Source: a virus. From it: DNA of 64,000 bases. How positions within the stretch are numbered: position 1 is the first letter of the stretch; each line of letters starts with the position of its first letter. The notes beneath the pieces are model-generated. The model saw only the letters and a list, made by a program, of their open reading frames with translations. It was not told the origin of the DNA and made no database searches. Positions 1-8,785 of the stretch are shown here, piece by piece. The stretch lies in IMG/VR virus record IMGVR_UViG_3300020451_002162, positions 27,566 through 91,565 of that record; one strand, written 5' to 3'. A program made the translations under genes and the position numbers.

Positions 1-5
1 ATAAT

Positions 6-332
6 ATGGCAGATCCTAATACTTTAGGTCATTTTTTTGAAAACTTTACTACACACATGGCTAGTGTTATAATCGCACTTATTGGTTTCTGGACTACTTT
101 CGTTCGAAATCTAGTCAGCAGAAAAGAAGTAGAAGAAATGATAAATCATCAAAGTCAATACATGAAAGATAGAGAATTTATTATGGCTAGGTTAGAGGAT
201 CATAAAGCAGATAGTGCTACATTATTTAGAGCCCTTAATAAAAATACAGAGGTAATGAGTGAACTTAAAGTTCAGATCGCAATGCTGAGTAAAACTCTCG
301 AAGCATTGGAAAACAGAATAGAAAGAACATAA
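6..332 (+). CDS. Small membrane-anchored coiled-coil protein
   Basis: 108 aa, not matched to a named family. One hydrophobic segment (about residues 17-35, around VIIALIGFW) is followed by a charged heptad-like region to the C-terminus (about 50-108), so a short N-terminal arm, one membrane anchor and a coiled coil. This layout resembles small phage lysis accessory proteins such as XhlA-type haemolysins, but that is inference from architecture only. It begins 5 bases from the window edge, so its ribosome binding site is outside. It heads a run of several small membrane-anchored proteins. Confidence 0.7.
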   Translation: MADPNTLGHFFENFTTHMASVIIALIGFWTTFVRNLVSRKEVEEMINHQSQYMKDREFIMARLEDHKADSATLFRALNKNTEVMSELKVQIAMLSKTLEALENRIERT

Positions 333-363
333 TTTACAAAACTTTTAGATGGAGATAAAATAA

Positions 364-567
364 ATGGCTACTACAGATGTTGCTTTTTCTAGTGATAATG
401 TTTTTCCTTCAGGCATGCCTAAAAATGGTAGTATGATTTTGCATGCTGGAATTAGAACAGCTAATTATGATGTAGATAATACTTATGCTACATCTGGTAT
501 TACCGATGATCAAATAGAGGTTAAATATTCTGGTCGATTTGATGATCGTGACTATTATTTACAATAG
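364..567 (+). CDS. Small hypothetical protein
   Basis: 67 aa with no recognised domain and no membrane segment. A possible ribosome binding site (GGAG) lies about 10 bases before the ATG. The protein is rich in Asp, Ser, Thr and Tyr and ends in an acidic DDRDYYLQ tail, like small virion decoration proteins; this is only a compositional resemblance. It is co-directional with its neighbours and probably co-transcribed. Confidence 0.6.
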   Translation: MATTDVAFSSDNVFPSGMPKNGSMILHAGIRTANYDVDNTYATSGITDDQIEVKYSGRFDDRDYYLQ

Positions 568-585
568 TATTTAAGGTGATTTATT

Positions 586-1065
586 ATGAAAAAATCATAT
601 CAAACAAGCGAATTTTGGTTTACTATCGTTAGTTTTGTTATAAGTGGTTTATTTATAGTAGGCGTAATTACAGAACCAGATACTAAAGACGACCTAATTA
701 GTGTGGGAACTCATGTCGTTGAGAGTATTATTTTATTGGGTGGTCAGTTTATGGTATTTTCTAGATACTTAAACAAAAGGAAAATAGAAAAAATAGAGTT
801 TGAAAAGACCAAGCAAAAAGAACAAGATAATTTACGCAAAGAATTAGAAGATTATGTCGGAGTAGGGAAACAACACGAAATTGTAAATATCAACACAGCA
901 GATTTAGGAGAACTAATACAGCTTCCCCATATAGGACCCCAACTTGCTCAAAAAATTATTGATTTCAGGAAGGATAACAGTTTTAACAATATTAATGAAT
1001 TGATTGAAATAAAAGGTATTGGAGATAGTGTCTTTTCCGATATTAGCAAATATGTCACGGTATGA
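586..1065 (+). CDS. Membrane-anchored ComEA-like HhH protein
   Basis: 159 aa. Two hydrophobic stretches (about residues 11-28 and 44-60) are followed by a Lys/Glu-rich linker (about 62-95) and a C-terminal helix-hairpin-helix pair (about 100-159). The HhH part has the ComEA/competence signature: VNINTADLGELIQLPHIG, then GPQLAQKII, then a second hairpin IKGIGDSVF. In ComEA this domain binds double-stranded DNA at the outer face of the membrane during uptake. Here it would place a DNA-binding module at a host membrane; the role in the phage is unknown (injection, exclusion and packaging are all possible). GGTG before the ATG may be a weak ribosome binding site. Confidence 0.75.
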   Translation: MKKSYQTSEFWFTIVSFVISGLFIVGVITEPDTKDDLISVGTHVVESIILLGGQFMVFSRYLNKRKIEKIEFEKTKQKEQDNLRKELEDYVGVGKQHEIVNINTADLGELIQLPHIGPQLAQKIIDFRKDNSFNNINELIEIKGIGDSVFSDISKYVTV

Positions 1066-1075
1066 GGGTTAAAAT

Positions 1076-1504
1076 ATGAATAGTAAAGAATTAATAGCTA
1101 AAGAATTCGATGTTTTAATTGACAATGTAAAAACTAGCCTAGATAATGTAAAAAGATTTGCTGTTGGTGAAGCGTGGAAAATCCTTCAGGTAGCCACAGC
1201 AAGTCTAATTCAAACCATTGAAAAATTCGGTTCAGATCTAGAAGGTCCAGAAAAAAAGACCATAGCTATGGAATTATTATCTGATTTTTATGATAAAATA
1301 TTTTCAGCTGTTGATATTCCTGTTGTTCCTAATATTTTAGAACCTATTATACATAAGAGTGTCAAGGCATTTTTAATGGTTCTGGTAAGCGCAACAATTG
1401 ATGCGTTAGTCACAACATTTAGAGAGACAGGTATTTTTCTAAAGAAAAAACTAGATGAAAATCCTTATAGTAAAGAAGTTGTAAAAGTTTCCTATGTTCC
1501 ATGA
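1076..1504 (+). CDS. Hypothetical helical protein
   Basis: 142 aa, not recognised. Predominantly helical by composition, with an amphipathic N-terminal half and a hydrophobic stretch in the C-terminal half (about residues 103-121, around VKAFLMVLVSATIDALV) that could insert in a membrane or be a buried helix. It begins 11 bases after the preceding HhH gene and is followed 13 bases later by the next small membrane protein gene, so it is probably part of the same transcription unit. Confidence 0.6.
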   Translation: MNSKELIAKEFDVLIDNVKTSLDNVKRFAVGEAWKILQVATASLIQTIEKFGSDLEGPEKKTIAMELLSDFYDKIFSAVDIPVVPNILEPIIHKSVKAFLMVLVSATIDALVTTFRETGIFLKKKLDENPYSKEVVKVSYVP

Positions 1505-1516
1505 AAGGGATAGATT

Positions 1517-1900
1517 ATGAATTTTAGCCAAAGTTTTGAGGAATTTAGTAGCAGTTTAGGCCCGATGGATTTGGCTTTATATGCTGGGGTAGGCATAGTT
1601 TTATGGGTCTTGTTTAAAGATAAGCTAAGTCCTGTTCAGAAAATTATAGTAGATTTAGTAAATAAAGCAAAGTCTTCTTTAGGACAAGATGGGAAACCCA
1701 CAGTATCTGTTCCATTGCCAGATAGTATGAAAAATGCTCCTGTGAAGACTCAAAATGTATTTTTTGATTTAGTTGTGTCTTGGAAGCAAACAAGAGACCT
1801 AGCAGAACTTAGCGGTTGTAAGAAAGCAGTTGAAGTAGCTGATCAAATGTTTCCTTACTTAAGTCCAACAATATGTTCGGAGGATAAAGATGCAGAATAA
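1517..1900 (+). CDS. Small single-span membrane protein
   Basis: 127 aa. One strong membrane segment at about residues 17-33 (LALYAGVGIVLWVLF) is followed by KDK, suggesting the C-terminal part is cytoplasmic. The rest is a soluble helical region with three Cys near the C-terminus. No family recognised. Its end overlaps the next gene by 11 bases, pointing to coupled translation. Confidence 0.6.
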   Translation: MNFSQSFEEFSSSLGPMDLALYAGVGIVLWVLFKDKLSPVQKIIVDLVNKAKSSLGQDGKPTVSVPLPDSMKNAPVKTQNVFFDLVVSWKQTRDLAELSGCKKAVEVADQMFPYLSPTICSEDKDAE

Positions 1901-2396
1901 ATTATTATTATTTGTAGGAGTCGTATTAGTATTATTTGGCGTATTTAAGCCCGATTTATCTAATTTGTCTTTGCCTGTAGGTGGTAATACTGTATGCGTA
2001 ACATCTAATCATGTTACAGATGCTCCTGCGAATGAAGTATTGTTAAATAAATCTAGAGCTATTACTGAAGTACTACTTGCTTCTGATGATTCTACTAGAA
2101 AAAGCGATTGTATAAAACTATCCTCTTTATACTGTGATATTGCGACATTAATAGAATTAGACGAAACAGACTTAGTAATTGCTGACACATCAACAATCAG
2201 AGAAGTAAATAGTATTGCTGGTAAGATGTTAAGATTAGATATAAAAGATAAATATCCTAATCTTGCTGAGTTAGCTAAAGATCTTGTTGTGACCAATATA
2301 GGTGACGACGATGTGATTTTAGATAAAGAACTTAGGCTTAAAGCTGTAGAGGCTTTTCGGGCATTAAGCTGGGCATTTTGGGAGGGTAGTAAATAA
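1890..2396 (+). CDS. Hypothetical protein with N-terminal membrane anchor
   Basis: 168 aa with a hydrophobic N-terminus (residues 4-18, LLLFVGVVLVLFGVF) behind a short basic start, which could be a signal sequence or anchor; no clear cleavage site. The remainder is acidic and helical, and includes VTSNHVTDAPANE. The GGAG of the upstream gene's last codons serves as ribosome binding site before ATG 1890. Its stop overlaps the first base of the protease gene (TAATG at 2394-2398), so the two are likely translationally coupled. Confidence 0.6.
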   Translation: MQNKLLLFVGVVLVLFGVFKPDLSNLSLPVGGNTVCVTSNHVTDAPANEVLLNKSRAITEVLLASDDSTRKSDCIKLSSLYCDIATLIELDETDLVIADTSTIREVNSIAGKMLRLDIKDKYPNLAELAKDLVVTNIGDDDVILDKELRLKAVEAFRALSWAFWEGSK

Positions 2397-3322
2397 TGCC
2401 AAGAATGACTCCAAAAAATTTATATGACGCTTACAGACAAGGATATAACGGATGTCTGTGGGAAGAACACGTTTTTGCAGAACTAATAGATAGCTCAAGA
2501 TATGGTTATTTTAAAGACGGGGCTAAAAAAATTAAAAATAGCGGAAAAGGTAAACTATCAACTCCTTTTATGTCTGTATTAAAATTTGACAAAAATGCAT
2601 ATATAGAGAGACAAACTACAGGAGATTGTGTGTCTCACGCAACTCGAAACGCATGTGACATAACGAGAGCAGTAGAAATTGACATTAAGGGAGACAAAGA
2701 AAGTTGGATTGCTAGAGGTGCTACTGAAGCTATATATGGATGCAGAGGTCACGGTGGCCAAGGAATGAGCTGTAGTCGTGCAGCTACTTTTGTTACTCAG
2801 TCGGGAGGAATATTAGTTAGAAAAAATTATCCTGGTGTTGCTAACTTTTCTAAATACAATGGCTCTATGGGTGCTAAATGGGGCTCTAGAGGTTTACCAG
2901 ATAAAGTTATAGACAAAGCAGATGATCATCAAGTAAAAACAGCTTCCCTAATAAGAACTGTTGAAGAAGCTAGAGATGCTTTGGCTAATGGGTATGGATT
3001 AAGTGTTTGTAGTAATTATGGATTTTCCAGCAAAAGAGATAGCAAGGGATTCGCTAGAAAAAGTGGGTCCTGGAATCACGCAATGTCCTGGACGGCCTGT
3101 GACGATACTGGTAAAGAACCTGCTTTTCTTATACAAAACAGCTGGGGCAAATTTAATAGCGGAGGGCATCCAGAATGGGGTCCAATTCCTGATGGTTCTT
3201 TTTTAATACATGCTGATGTTGCAGAAGGGATGCTTCGACAAAATGGGGCTTATGCCTTTAGTGATTTTAATGGATTTCCTCCACAGAAACTTCCTGATTA
3301 TGGCTTCGGAGATTATTTATGA
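2396..3322 (+). CDS. Papain-like (C1-family) cysteine protease
   Basis: 308 aa. It has the ordered catalytic landmarks of papain-fold peptidases: Gln73 and Cys78 in QTTGDCVSHA, His228 in WNHAMSW, and Asn248 in QNSWG followed by Gly. These correspond to the oxyanion-hole Gln and the Cys-His-Asn triad of C1 peptidases. There is no secretion signal and no obvious inhibitory pro-region beyond the first ~70 residues. It sits downstream of membrane-anchored genes and upstream of adhesin-like genes, so likely substrates are virion proteins or a host surface protein (inference). The fold call is strong; the target is unknown. Confidence 0.85.
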   Translation: MPRMTPKNLYDAYRQGYNGCLWEEHVFAELIDSSRYGYFKDGAKKIKNSGKGKLSTPFMSVLKFDKNAYIERQTTGDCVSHATRNACDITRAVEIDIKGDKESWIARGATEAIYGCRGHGGQGMSCSRAATFVTQSGGILVRKNYPGVANFSKYNGSMGAKWGSRGLPDKVIDKADDHQVKTASLIRTVEEARDALANGYGLSVCSNYGFSSKRDSKGFARKSGSWNHAMSWTACDDTGKEPAFLIQNSWGKFNSGGHPEWGPIPDGSFLIHADVAEGMLRQNGAYAFSDFNGFPPQKLPDYGFGDYL

Positions 3323-3480
3323 GACTATTAGATAAGATTGCACTTAACAGTTTAATTAAAACCATTACTAGTTTTATATTAGCTATATTAAAAATGTTTG
3401 CCCCAAGTAAATCTGACAGCATAACTCCTAGAGAGAGAAAACGCCCTGTGCTTGACTTTCTTAAAAAATGGATGAAATAA
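3319..3480 (+). CDS. Small basic amphipathic protein (53 aa)
   Basis: The start ATG overlaps the stop of the protease gene (ATGA at 3319-3322), an arrangement used repeatedly in this window. The 53-residue product has an N-terminal hydrophobic/amphipathic helix (SLIKTITSFILAILKMF) and a basic tail with RERKR and KKWMK. It could be a small membrane-active peptide; no family recognised. Coupling to the protease makes expression likely despite the short length. Confidence 0.55.
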   Translation: MRLLDKIALNSLIKTITSFILAILKMFAPSKSDSITPRERKRPVLDFLKKWMK

Positions 3481-3484
3481 AATT

Positions 3485-3733
3485 ATGAGCAAAATCTTAC
3501 TTAGTGCAATTATTAGCTTGCCTTTAATATTTGGCCAGTTTTTATTTACCAATATAGTCGATCCACCTTCTTATAGCACAACAGCTATTGTTGCTTTGGT
3601 TGGAGCCAAAGTAGCTGCACAAAAAGATGTTGTGAAAAAATACAAAAGAAAAGATTGTCCTGTTTGCAAAGGAAAAGGTTGGTATATTAGTGGTGATGGA
3701 ATAGCTAAAATAAGCTGTCAATACTGCGAGTAG
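3485..3733 (+). CDS. Signal-anchored DnaJ-type zinc motif protein
   Basis: 82 aa. A hydrophobic N-terminus (about residues 5-23) is followed by a second hydrophobic/alanine-rich stretch and then a C-terminal CxxCxGxGW ... CxxC motif (CPVCKGKGWY and CQYC). This is one unit of the DnaJ/CxxCxGxG zinc-binding fold found in many small phage proteins. Probably a membrane-tethered zinc knuckle; partner unknown. It begins 4 bases after the preceding small gene. Confidence 0.65.
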   Translation: MSKILLSAIISLPLIFGQFLFTNIVDPPSYSTTAIVALVGAKVAAQKDVVKKYKRKDCPVCKGKGWYISGDGIAKISCQYCE

Positions 3734-3786
3734 TACGGTGTATTTTATTCTGTAATCACCTATAATACTTAAGGACTATCTAGATA

Positions 3787-4818
3787 ATGTCAGATATACA
3801 AAAAATAGACACTAGTAAGTCTATAGATCATGGTGGAGTTACCGTTAGGTATCCATTCGGTGAAGGAGAAGGTCGTGACGCTAAGATATCTAGTCAGGAC
3901 ATCAAGACTCAAGCAAATAATTTATTAAATAAATTTAAGCCATTAAGACGGTTTGATTCAAAAACATTCTCATCCCTCTATTCCATGTTAAAAGATAAAA
4001 CTTTAGGGATATATCAATCTGACTTACCGTACCCTAGTACATCTAACTTTACATTAAAATCACAATTAGACTTGGGAATAGGTGTTTTTTCTGTATTTGA
4101 CGAGCATTATATTTTTAGTTATAATAATTATATATATGTGTGTTGTAATAACAATAATATTAAATATATAGATGCTGATTTTAATATATCTGAAATTGAT
4201 ATTGGTTACAGATGGGATCAAATCTTTTTTAAAGACAATGATACTATTTTTACCTTATTAGACAACAAGATTTATCAAATTGATTTAACAAATAATACAA
4301 GCTCTGTTTATGGAACATTAGACAGCGCAATACCATATCCTGTAGACGATATTAAATATGACAACATCAATAACAAATTTATATGTGGGTCAAGCGAAAA
4401 AATATTTATTAGCAACAATAGCTTGACCTTGCTGGCTACCTTGAGCAATACAGTGCAAACTTTATTCAATAACAAAAACGGCACCTTTATAGCATCTAGA
4501 CCTTTAGACGGAAATAATGTTCAAGACAATTTTCAAATAGACTTATCAGATAATTCTATCACAACATTAACAGATAACAAAAACTATTATGAACACATAG
4601 ACTTGTTTTGCAACAATTACACTAAGACTTCCGAAACGGGCAATGTCGAATTATATAGCGGTTCTACTTTACTAGGCACTATATCTCTGTTTGATGATGT
4701 ATTGTCTGTAAATCAATCTACGGACACTATTGTTGTAAGAGAAAATGACAAAAGAAATGTCTATTCTTTAACAAATGCTCTTAATGGTAAACTTTCTAAA
4801 CTTGTGGAGTTAGATTAA
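3787..4818 (+). CDS. Probable beta-propeller virion/adhesin protein
   Basis: 343 aa. The middle of the protein (about residues 95-240) shows repeated beta-rich units such as NNYIYVCCNNN, DNKIYQIDLTNN and SSEKIFISNN, each ending in a Tyr/Ile-Ile/Val strand. This looks like propeller blades, although I cannot name a family. Asn/Asp-rich. AAGGA lies 11 bases upstream of the ATG. The stop overlaps the next start (TAATG at 4816-4820). It opens a block of long extracellular-type proteins and is probably part of a host-recognition structure. Confidence 0.6.
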   Translation: MSDIQKIDTSKSIDHGGVTVRYPFGEGEGRDAKISSQDIKTQANNLLNKFKPLRRFDSKTFSSLYSMLKDKTLGIYQSDLPYPSTSNFTLKSQLDLGIGVFSVFDEHYIFSYNNYIYVCCNNNNIKYIDADFNISEIDIGYRWDQIFFKDNDTIFTLLDNKIYQIDLTNNTSSVYGTLDSAIPYPVDDIKYDNINNKFICGSSEKIFISNNSLTLLATLSNTVQTLFNNKNGTFIASRPLDGNNVQDNFQIDLSDNSITTLTDNKNYYEHIDLFCNNYTKTSETGNVELYSGSTLLGTISLFDDVLSVNQSTDTIVVRENDKRNVYSLTNALNGKLSKLVELD

Positions 4819-5411
4819 TGAGTGTACTTGTTGTAGCACAAAGCGGCGTGTCGATCACCCCAACACCAACACCCAACAGGTCTGCAACCCCTACGCCAAC
4901 ACCAAGTGTTACATCTACTCCAATAGTAGCCACTGTCACCCCAACCGCTACTTCTACAGTAACGCCCACTCCTACTATTACCAAAACACCAACCCCCACA
5001 CCAACAACATCTCCTAGACCAATATCTATACTGACCCATCCTGAGTCCCAAACAATAGATATAGAACAAACACAAAGTGTAATGTTGCGTACAAGTACAG
5101 ATAATAATTCTACTCATTATTATTCTTGGCAATACTCTGACAATGGAGGTTCTGACTGGAATTTTATTACAATAAGTGGTTTATCTGTGCCGTCTAAGGA
5201 ATCTAATCCAACATCCTACTTATTCTTAAATAATCTCACACCCGCTCAACACAATAATCAATACAGATGTCAAATCACCAATGAAGTATTTACTACAGAA
5301 ACAAACGCAGCAACACTTACCATACTGACAGATATCAATATTACAACACAGCCCACAGGCACTACTATTTCAGGTAGTGGAACAGCAACATTTTCTATAG
5401 GTGCAGAATAA
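4818..5411 (+). CDS. Thr/Pro linker plus Ig-like domain protein
   Basis: 197 aa. Residues about 13-73 are a mucin-like Thr-Pro linker (repeated TPTPTP). It is followed by an Ig-like domain (about 75-168) with the core Trp in YYSWQYSDNGG and the YRCQI Cys strand, closing on AATLTIL. A second Ig-like domain starts at DINITTQPTG (about 173) but is interrupted by the stop codon after its second strand. The missing strands (YQWQVSKDGG...YRCRV) are the first residues of the next gene, whose ATG overlaps this stop by one base. Likely part of a surface-exposed fibre. No signal peptide is visible. Confidence 0.75.
   Translation: MSVLVVAQSGVSITPTPTPNRSATPTPTPSVTSTPIVATVTPTATSTVTPTPTITKTPTPTPTTSPRPISILTHPESQTIDIEQTQSVMLRTSTDNNSTHYYSWQYSDNGGSDWNFITISGLSVPSKESNPTSYLFLNNLTPAQHNNQYRCQITNEVFTTETNAATLTILTDINITTQPTGTTISGSGTATFSIGAE
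4857..5027 (+). repeat. Thr-Pro repeat coding stretch
   Basis: Low-complexity coding repeat for alternating Thr and Pro, with acc/act/aca-cca/cct codons mixed. The protein repeat is conserved while codons vary, so selection appears to act on the linker, not on the DNA. The opposite strand is free of stops here only because of the skewed composition. Confidence 0.8.
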
Positions 5412-8400
5412 TGTCAATTAATTATCAATGGCAAGTATCTAAAGACGGAGGAGATAACTACTCCAATATTAATTATACAGGAACTATTTTAAACTTAAGT
5501 GGAATCAAAAGACATCAAGACAATAATCTTTATAGATGTAGAGTCAACAGAGATGGTAGCGCCAAATATAGGTACAGTAATTCCGCTAAACTTACAGTCT
5601 TTCCAGATATATCTCTTGGCAAATTACCCAGTAACATTTCTATAGACGACGGAAATCTTTCGCTAAGTCCGACAGTTTCTGTAGACAATAGTGCTACAAC
5701 TTCTTTTCAATGGCAGTATTCAGATAACGACGGTGATAAGTACTATAACTTACCATCGCAAACAGGATCAGGATTAACTCTTACAGGACTATCTTCCGCC
5801 AATAAAAATTGGCTATATAAATTAAAAGTAAATAGCTACTACTATTCAGGCATTATCAATACAATATTCTCTAATGCCGTCAAAGCCAACATTGATACAA
5901 ATGTGCCAATTATACAAATATGGAGACAACCACAGCATTACTATATAGACACTCAATCTCAAGAAGCGAGAGCAGAATTTGATGTAACTATATCAAGCAC
6001 AGGATTAGATGCAAATGGTATTCCGACTACTTTTTTCGAGTCAAGCGGAATTAGCTACGCTTGGGAACGAACAATAGATAATATTAATTGGGAACCTGTT
6101 GCTACCCATCCTAGTGGACAAAACAAATTATCTGTTTATGATCTAATAAAAGACGAAGAAGCTAGCAGTAAAACAAGTTGGCAGAATTACTATCAGACTA
6201 TTGGTGCTAAGTATAGAGTAAATGCGTCTAAGGATGGACACACCGTTCTCTCAGAAACAGCTTCATTACTCGACAAAATCAATCTTCCAGAAACTACTAA
6301 TTCTGACTATAGCTCCAAAATATATAGTATGAATCACTTTCATATTAGAACCTGTAAAGGTTTGACCTTGGGTCTTTTTAGTAATTGTCCTCAAATTCTA
6401 GAAAATAAAAATAGAAGAATTAATCTTAAACTTTTAAGCTTAGAATCTAATGGCGACAAATATGACTTGGTTCTAAATATGATCAGAGCCCCAGAGAATA
6501 ATGAGACTAAACCTTACAGTATTGCCATAGAAAACGTTTCTTTATTTAAAAACAACATATTACAACAAAACGCTCTAACAAATTTTAATTTATCAGAAAA
6601 CAAAAAAACAGCATTTACTATAAACGAATCCGCCGGAGTGCAATCTTTGTCGAATAATATTTCTGCCGCTGGAGCAGGTATAGATTATGGACAAGGTTAC
6701 TGTATTAATTTGTGTAATCCTCTACACGGTGATAACTTACTTAATAATAACTATAAAAACTTTATTAGTAATTGTATAGCTAGATGTAGTAAGAAAAAAT
6801 ATGGCGCTATCAAAGTAGGTTTTACAACTACAGGTAGTTCGTCTGTAGATACTGATTTATTATCTAAACTCCCAACCGAACTACAAATCCAAAATGGAAA
6901 CGACCGAATTGTAAATCTGAGAATTAGTTATGAAATTATAGGTAGTGCTAGTGCAATATCAAAAAGCACATTAGCCAATGTGGATGTAGTAATATTAAAC
7001 CAAGGATATAATTGGTCTTCTAGACAATTCACCGAAGCAGAGCAGTTAGCTTTAAAATACTATGTAAATGATGGTGGAGGATTAATTACATCAGAATGGG
7101 TTTTATGGAATGCTTATTACGGGAAATTCAATCATTTAAAAGAAGTATTTGCTGCAGAACCTACCAGGTATTACAAAACAGAGAAAGAGGTTCGGTATTA
7201 TCAATATGACAAAGATACTATAGTTAATAACGACATTGAAAAAGACTTTAAATTTAGTCCTACTAATGTTGCTGGAGGAACAGAAACTACTCTAGATTCT
7301 TTTAAATCTAAAGCCCAGCTTTTTTATATTAAAGATCCTTTACCTATAGGAATACGTTTCAAGCAATCAACATTTAATATTTTAGATTTATTCTCCTTCA
7401 CAGCAAAAGAAACCGAAAATACAACATCAGTTTCTTTAGATGGATTTTCAACATTCTTTGAGGGCTCTTTTCATTGGCTAGGAAAAATAGATAAAGACGC
7501 AAAAATTGGAGGTGTTTTATATTGGGTCTATAAATCTCTAATAGAACATTATAGGAAAGCAGAACCTGGTACTACTAAACCTAATTCAGTCTGGTCTTTA
7601 GGAAGACTTTTAGTTGGAGGCACAACAGATGGTATTAATCCTATATTGAAAGAGTATGATTACGAGATATCCGACTTCTTATTTAGTGATAGTCAGCTTC
7701 CTTCAGCGCAAATTTCTCCAGAACAAGAACTCACTCCTAATGATAATTTCTGGAAAGATTTATCCAAACTTTTAGGAGGCCTCAGACCTGTTAATAGTTA
7801 TTATAGAGATCATAGAGAAATTGTTAAAGATAATATCAACATAACAAAGCCTTTAATAGCAGGAACCACAGCAGTTAAACCTGTGTCAGGAGAAGTGTTG
7901 CTGCCTGTATCTGTTGTCAGCTCATCAGATTTACCTATCTCTTTTACTGTTCAGAAAGCTAGTGGAGAATCTTTTAAAGATCTTTTTAGTGGTACTTTTA
8001 ATAATAGTTCTATTTATATTTCAGGTATTGAATCTTCTGATATTGATGATTTGATTGATAGAAGAGTTGTATTTAAAACACCATTAAACGACGAGGGCGA
8101 ATCAACCCAATTATTTAGGTTCCAATCTAGAGGAAAGGGAGGAATATTACGTCGTCCCCCATTAAACAACCAAGCGTACGTTCAAAGATTAAATCATAAT
8201 GGATCAGGACTGTTTAAAAAAACAATCATGCATACTGGAGTAAATGGCATCACATCAGAAGGAAATGCTATTCAATTAGGATCTTCTGGTAATTTAATTA
8301 GTTGGCAATATTCTTATGATGATAAAAATTATTATAATATTCAAAGCGGAGGATCAATATCTGGTACAGATTGCATTCTAGCTCTTAGTAGTGGAGAATA

Positions 8401-8785
8401 TAATAAATTTATTAGATATAAAGCCTACCCTCTTCGTAATAATATAACTTCAAATAGTATAGAACCAACTATTAATTCTGTTTCATATAGTAATTCAAAT
8501 CTTTATGATCCACAAAACGATATATTTTTACATAGACGATACAACAATTATTATACAAGTGGGGGTATATACTATTGCGATCTATATGTGTCTGTAGAAA
8601 ACACTAAAGATACTTTTGTTGTAGAAGATATTACCTGGGAACAGTATAATTCTACTACAAATATATATAGTAGTGTGCCTAACACTTCGGGCAATAATGT
8701 GCTGGTGGCTAGCGGAGTAAAAGTTACTTTATTGGATAATTATCAGTTTAGAGCTAAAATAAACAACAGGATTTTTTACACATGA
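5411..8785 (+). CDS. Large Ig-like repeat surface protein with central Rossmann-like domain
   Basis: 1124 aa. Ig-like units carry a recurring W-x-x-S-x-D-G-type motif: YQWQVSKDGG (near residue 5), FQWQYSDNDGD (about 100), YAWERTIDN (about 216), ISWQYSYDD (about 964) and ITWEQYN (about 1075). A central region (about 515-600) reads like a Rossmannoid ThuA/glutamine-amidotransferase-like sheet: DVVILNQGYNW, then LKYYVNDGGGLI. The first Ig-like domain begins in the previous gene, and the last stops before its final strand, which appears at the start of the next gene. Start overlaps the upstream stop (TAATG); stop overlaps the downstream start (ATGA). Probably an adhesin or tail-fibre component. 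Confidence 0.75.
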   Translation: MSINYQWQVSKDGGDNYSNINYTGTILNLSGIKRHQDNNLYRCRVNRDGSAKYRYSNSAKLTVFPDISLGKLPSNISIDDGNLSLSPTVSVDNSATTSFQWQYSDNDGDKYYNLPSQTGSGLTLTGLSSANKNWLYKLKVNSYYYSGIINTIFSNAVKANIDTNVPIIQIWRQPQHYYIDTQSQEARAEFDVTISSTGLDANGIPTTFFESSGISYAWERTIDNINWEPVATHPSGQNKLSVYDLIKDEEASSKTSWQNYYQTIGAKYRVNASKDGHTVLSETASLLDKINLPETTNSDYSSKIYSMNHFHIRTCKGLTLGLFSNCPQILENKNRRINLKLLSLESNGDKYDLVLNMIRAPENNETKPYSIAIENVSLFKNNILQQNALTNFNLSENKKTAFTINESAGVQSLSNNISAAGAGIDYGQGYCINLCNPLHGDNLLNNNYKNFISNCIARCSKKKYGAIKVGFTTTGSSSVDTDLLSKLPTELQIQNGNDRIVNLRISYEIIGSASAISKSTLANVDVVILNQGYNWSSRQFTEAEQLALKYYVNDGGGLITSEWVLWNAYYGKFNHLKEVFAAEPTRYYKTEKEVRYYQYDKDTIVNNDIEKDFKFSPTNVAGGTETTLDSFKSKAQLFYIKDPLPIGIRFKQSTFNILDLFSFTAKETENTTSVSLDGFSTFFEGSFHWLGKIDKDAKIGGVLYWVYKSLIEHYRKAEPGTTKPNSVWSLGRLLVGGTTDGINPILKEYDYEISDFLFSDSQLPSAQISPEQELTPNDNFWKDLSKLLGGLRPVNSYYRDHREIVKDNINITKPLIAGTTAVKPVSGEVLLPVSVVSSSDLPISFTVQKASGESFKDLFSGTFNNSSIYISGIESSDIDDLIDRRVVFKTPLNDEGESTQLFRFQSRGKGGILRRPPLNNQAYVQRLNHNGSGLFKKTIMHTGVNGITSEGNAIQLGSSGNLISWQYSYDDKNYYNIQSGGSISGTDCILALSSGEYNKFIRYKAYPLRNNITSNSIEPTINSVSYSNSNLYDPQNDIFLHRRYNNYYTSGGIYYCDLYVSVENTKDTFVVEDITWEQYNSTTNIYSSVPNTSGNNVLVASGVKVTLLDNYQFRAKINNRIFYT

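Noticed and set aside
3761-3766. TATAAT before the propeller-like gene
   Set aside because: No -35 at 16-18 bases, and the predicted start of transcription would remove the ribosome binding site.
4796-5132. Opposite-strand open frames over the Thr-Pro repeat
   Set aside because: Gly/Val- and Cys/Trp/Arg-rich translations are shadows of the repeat; no ribosome sites or family features.
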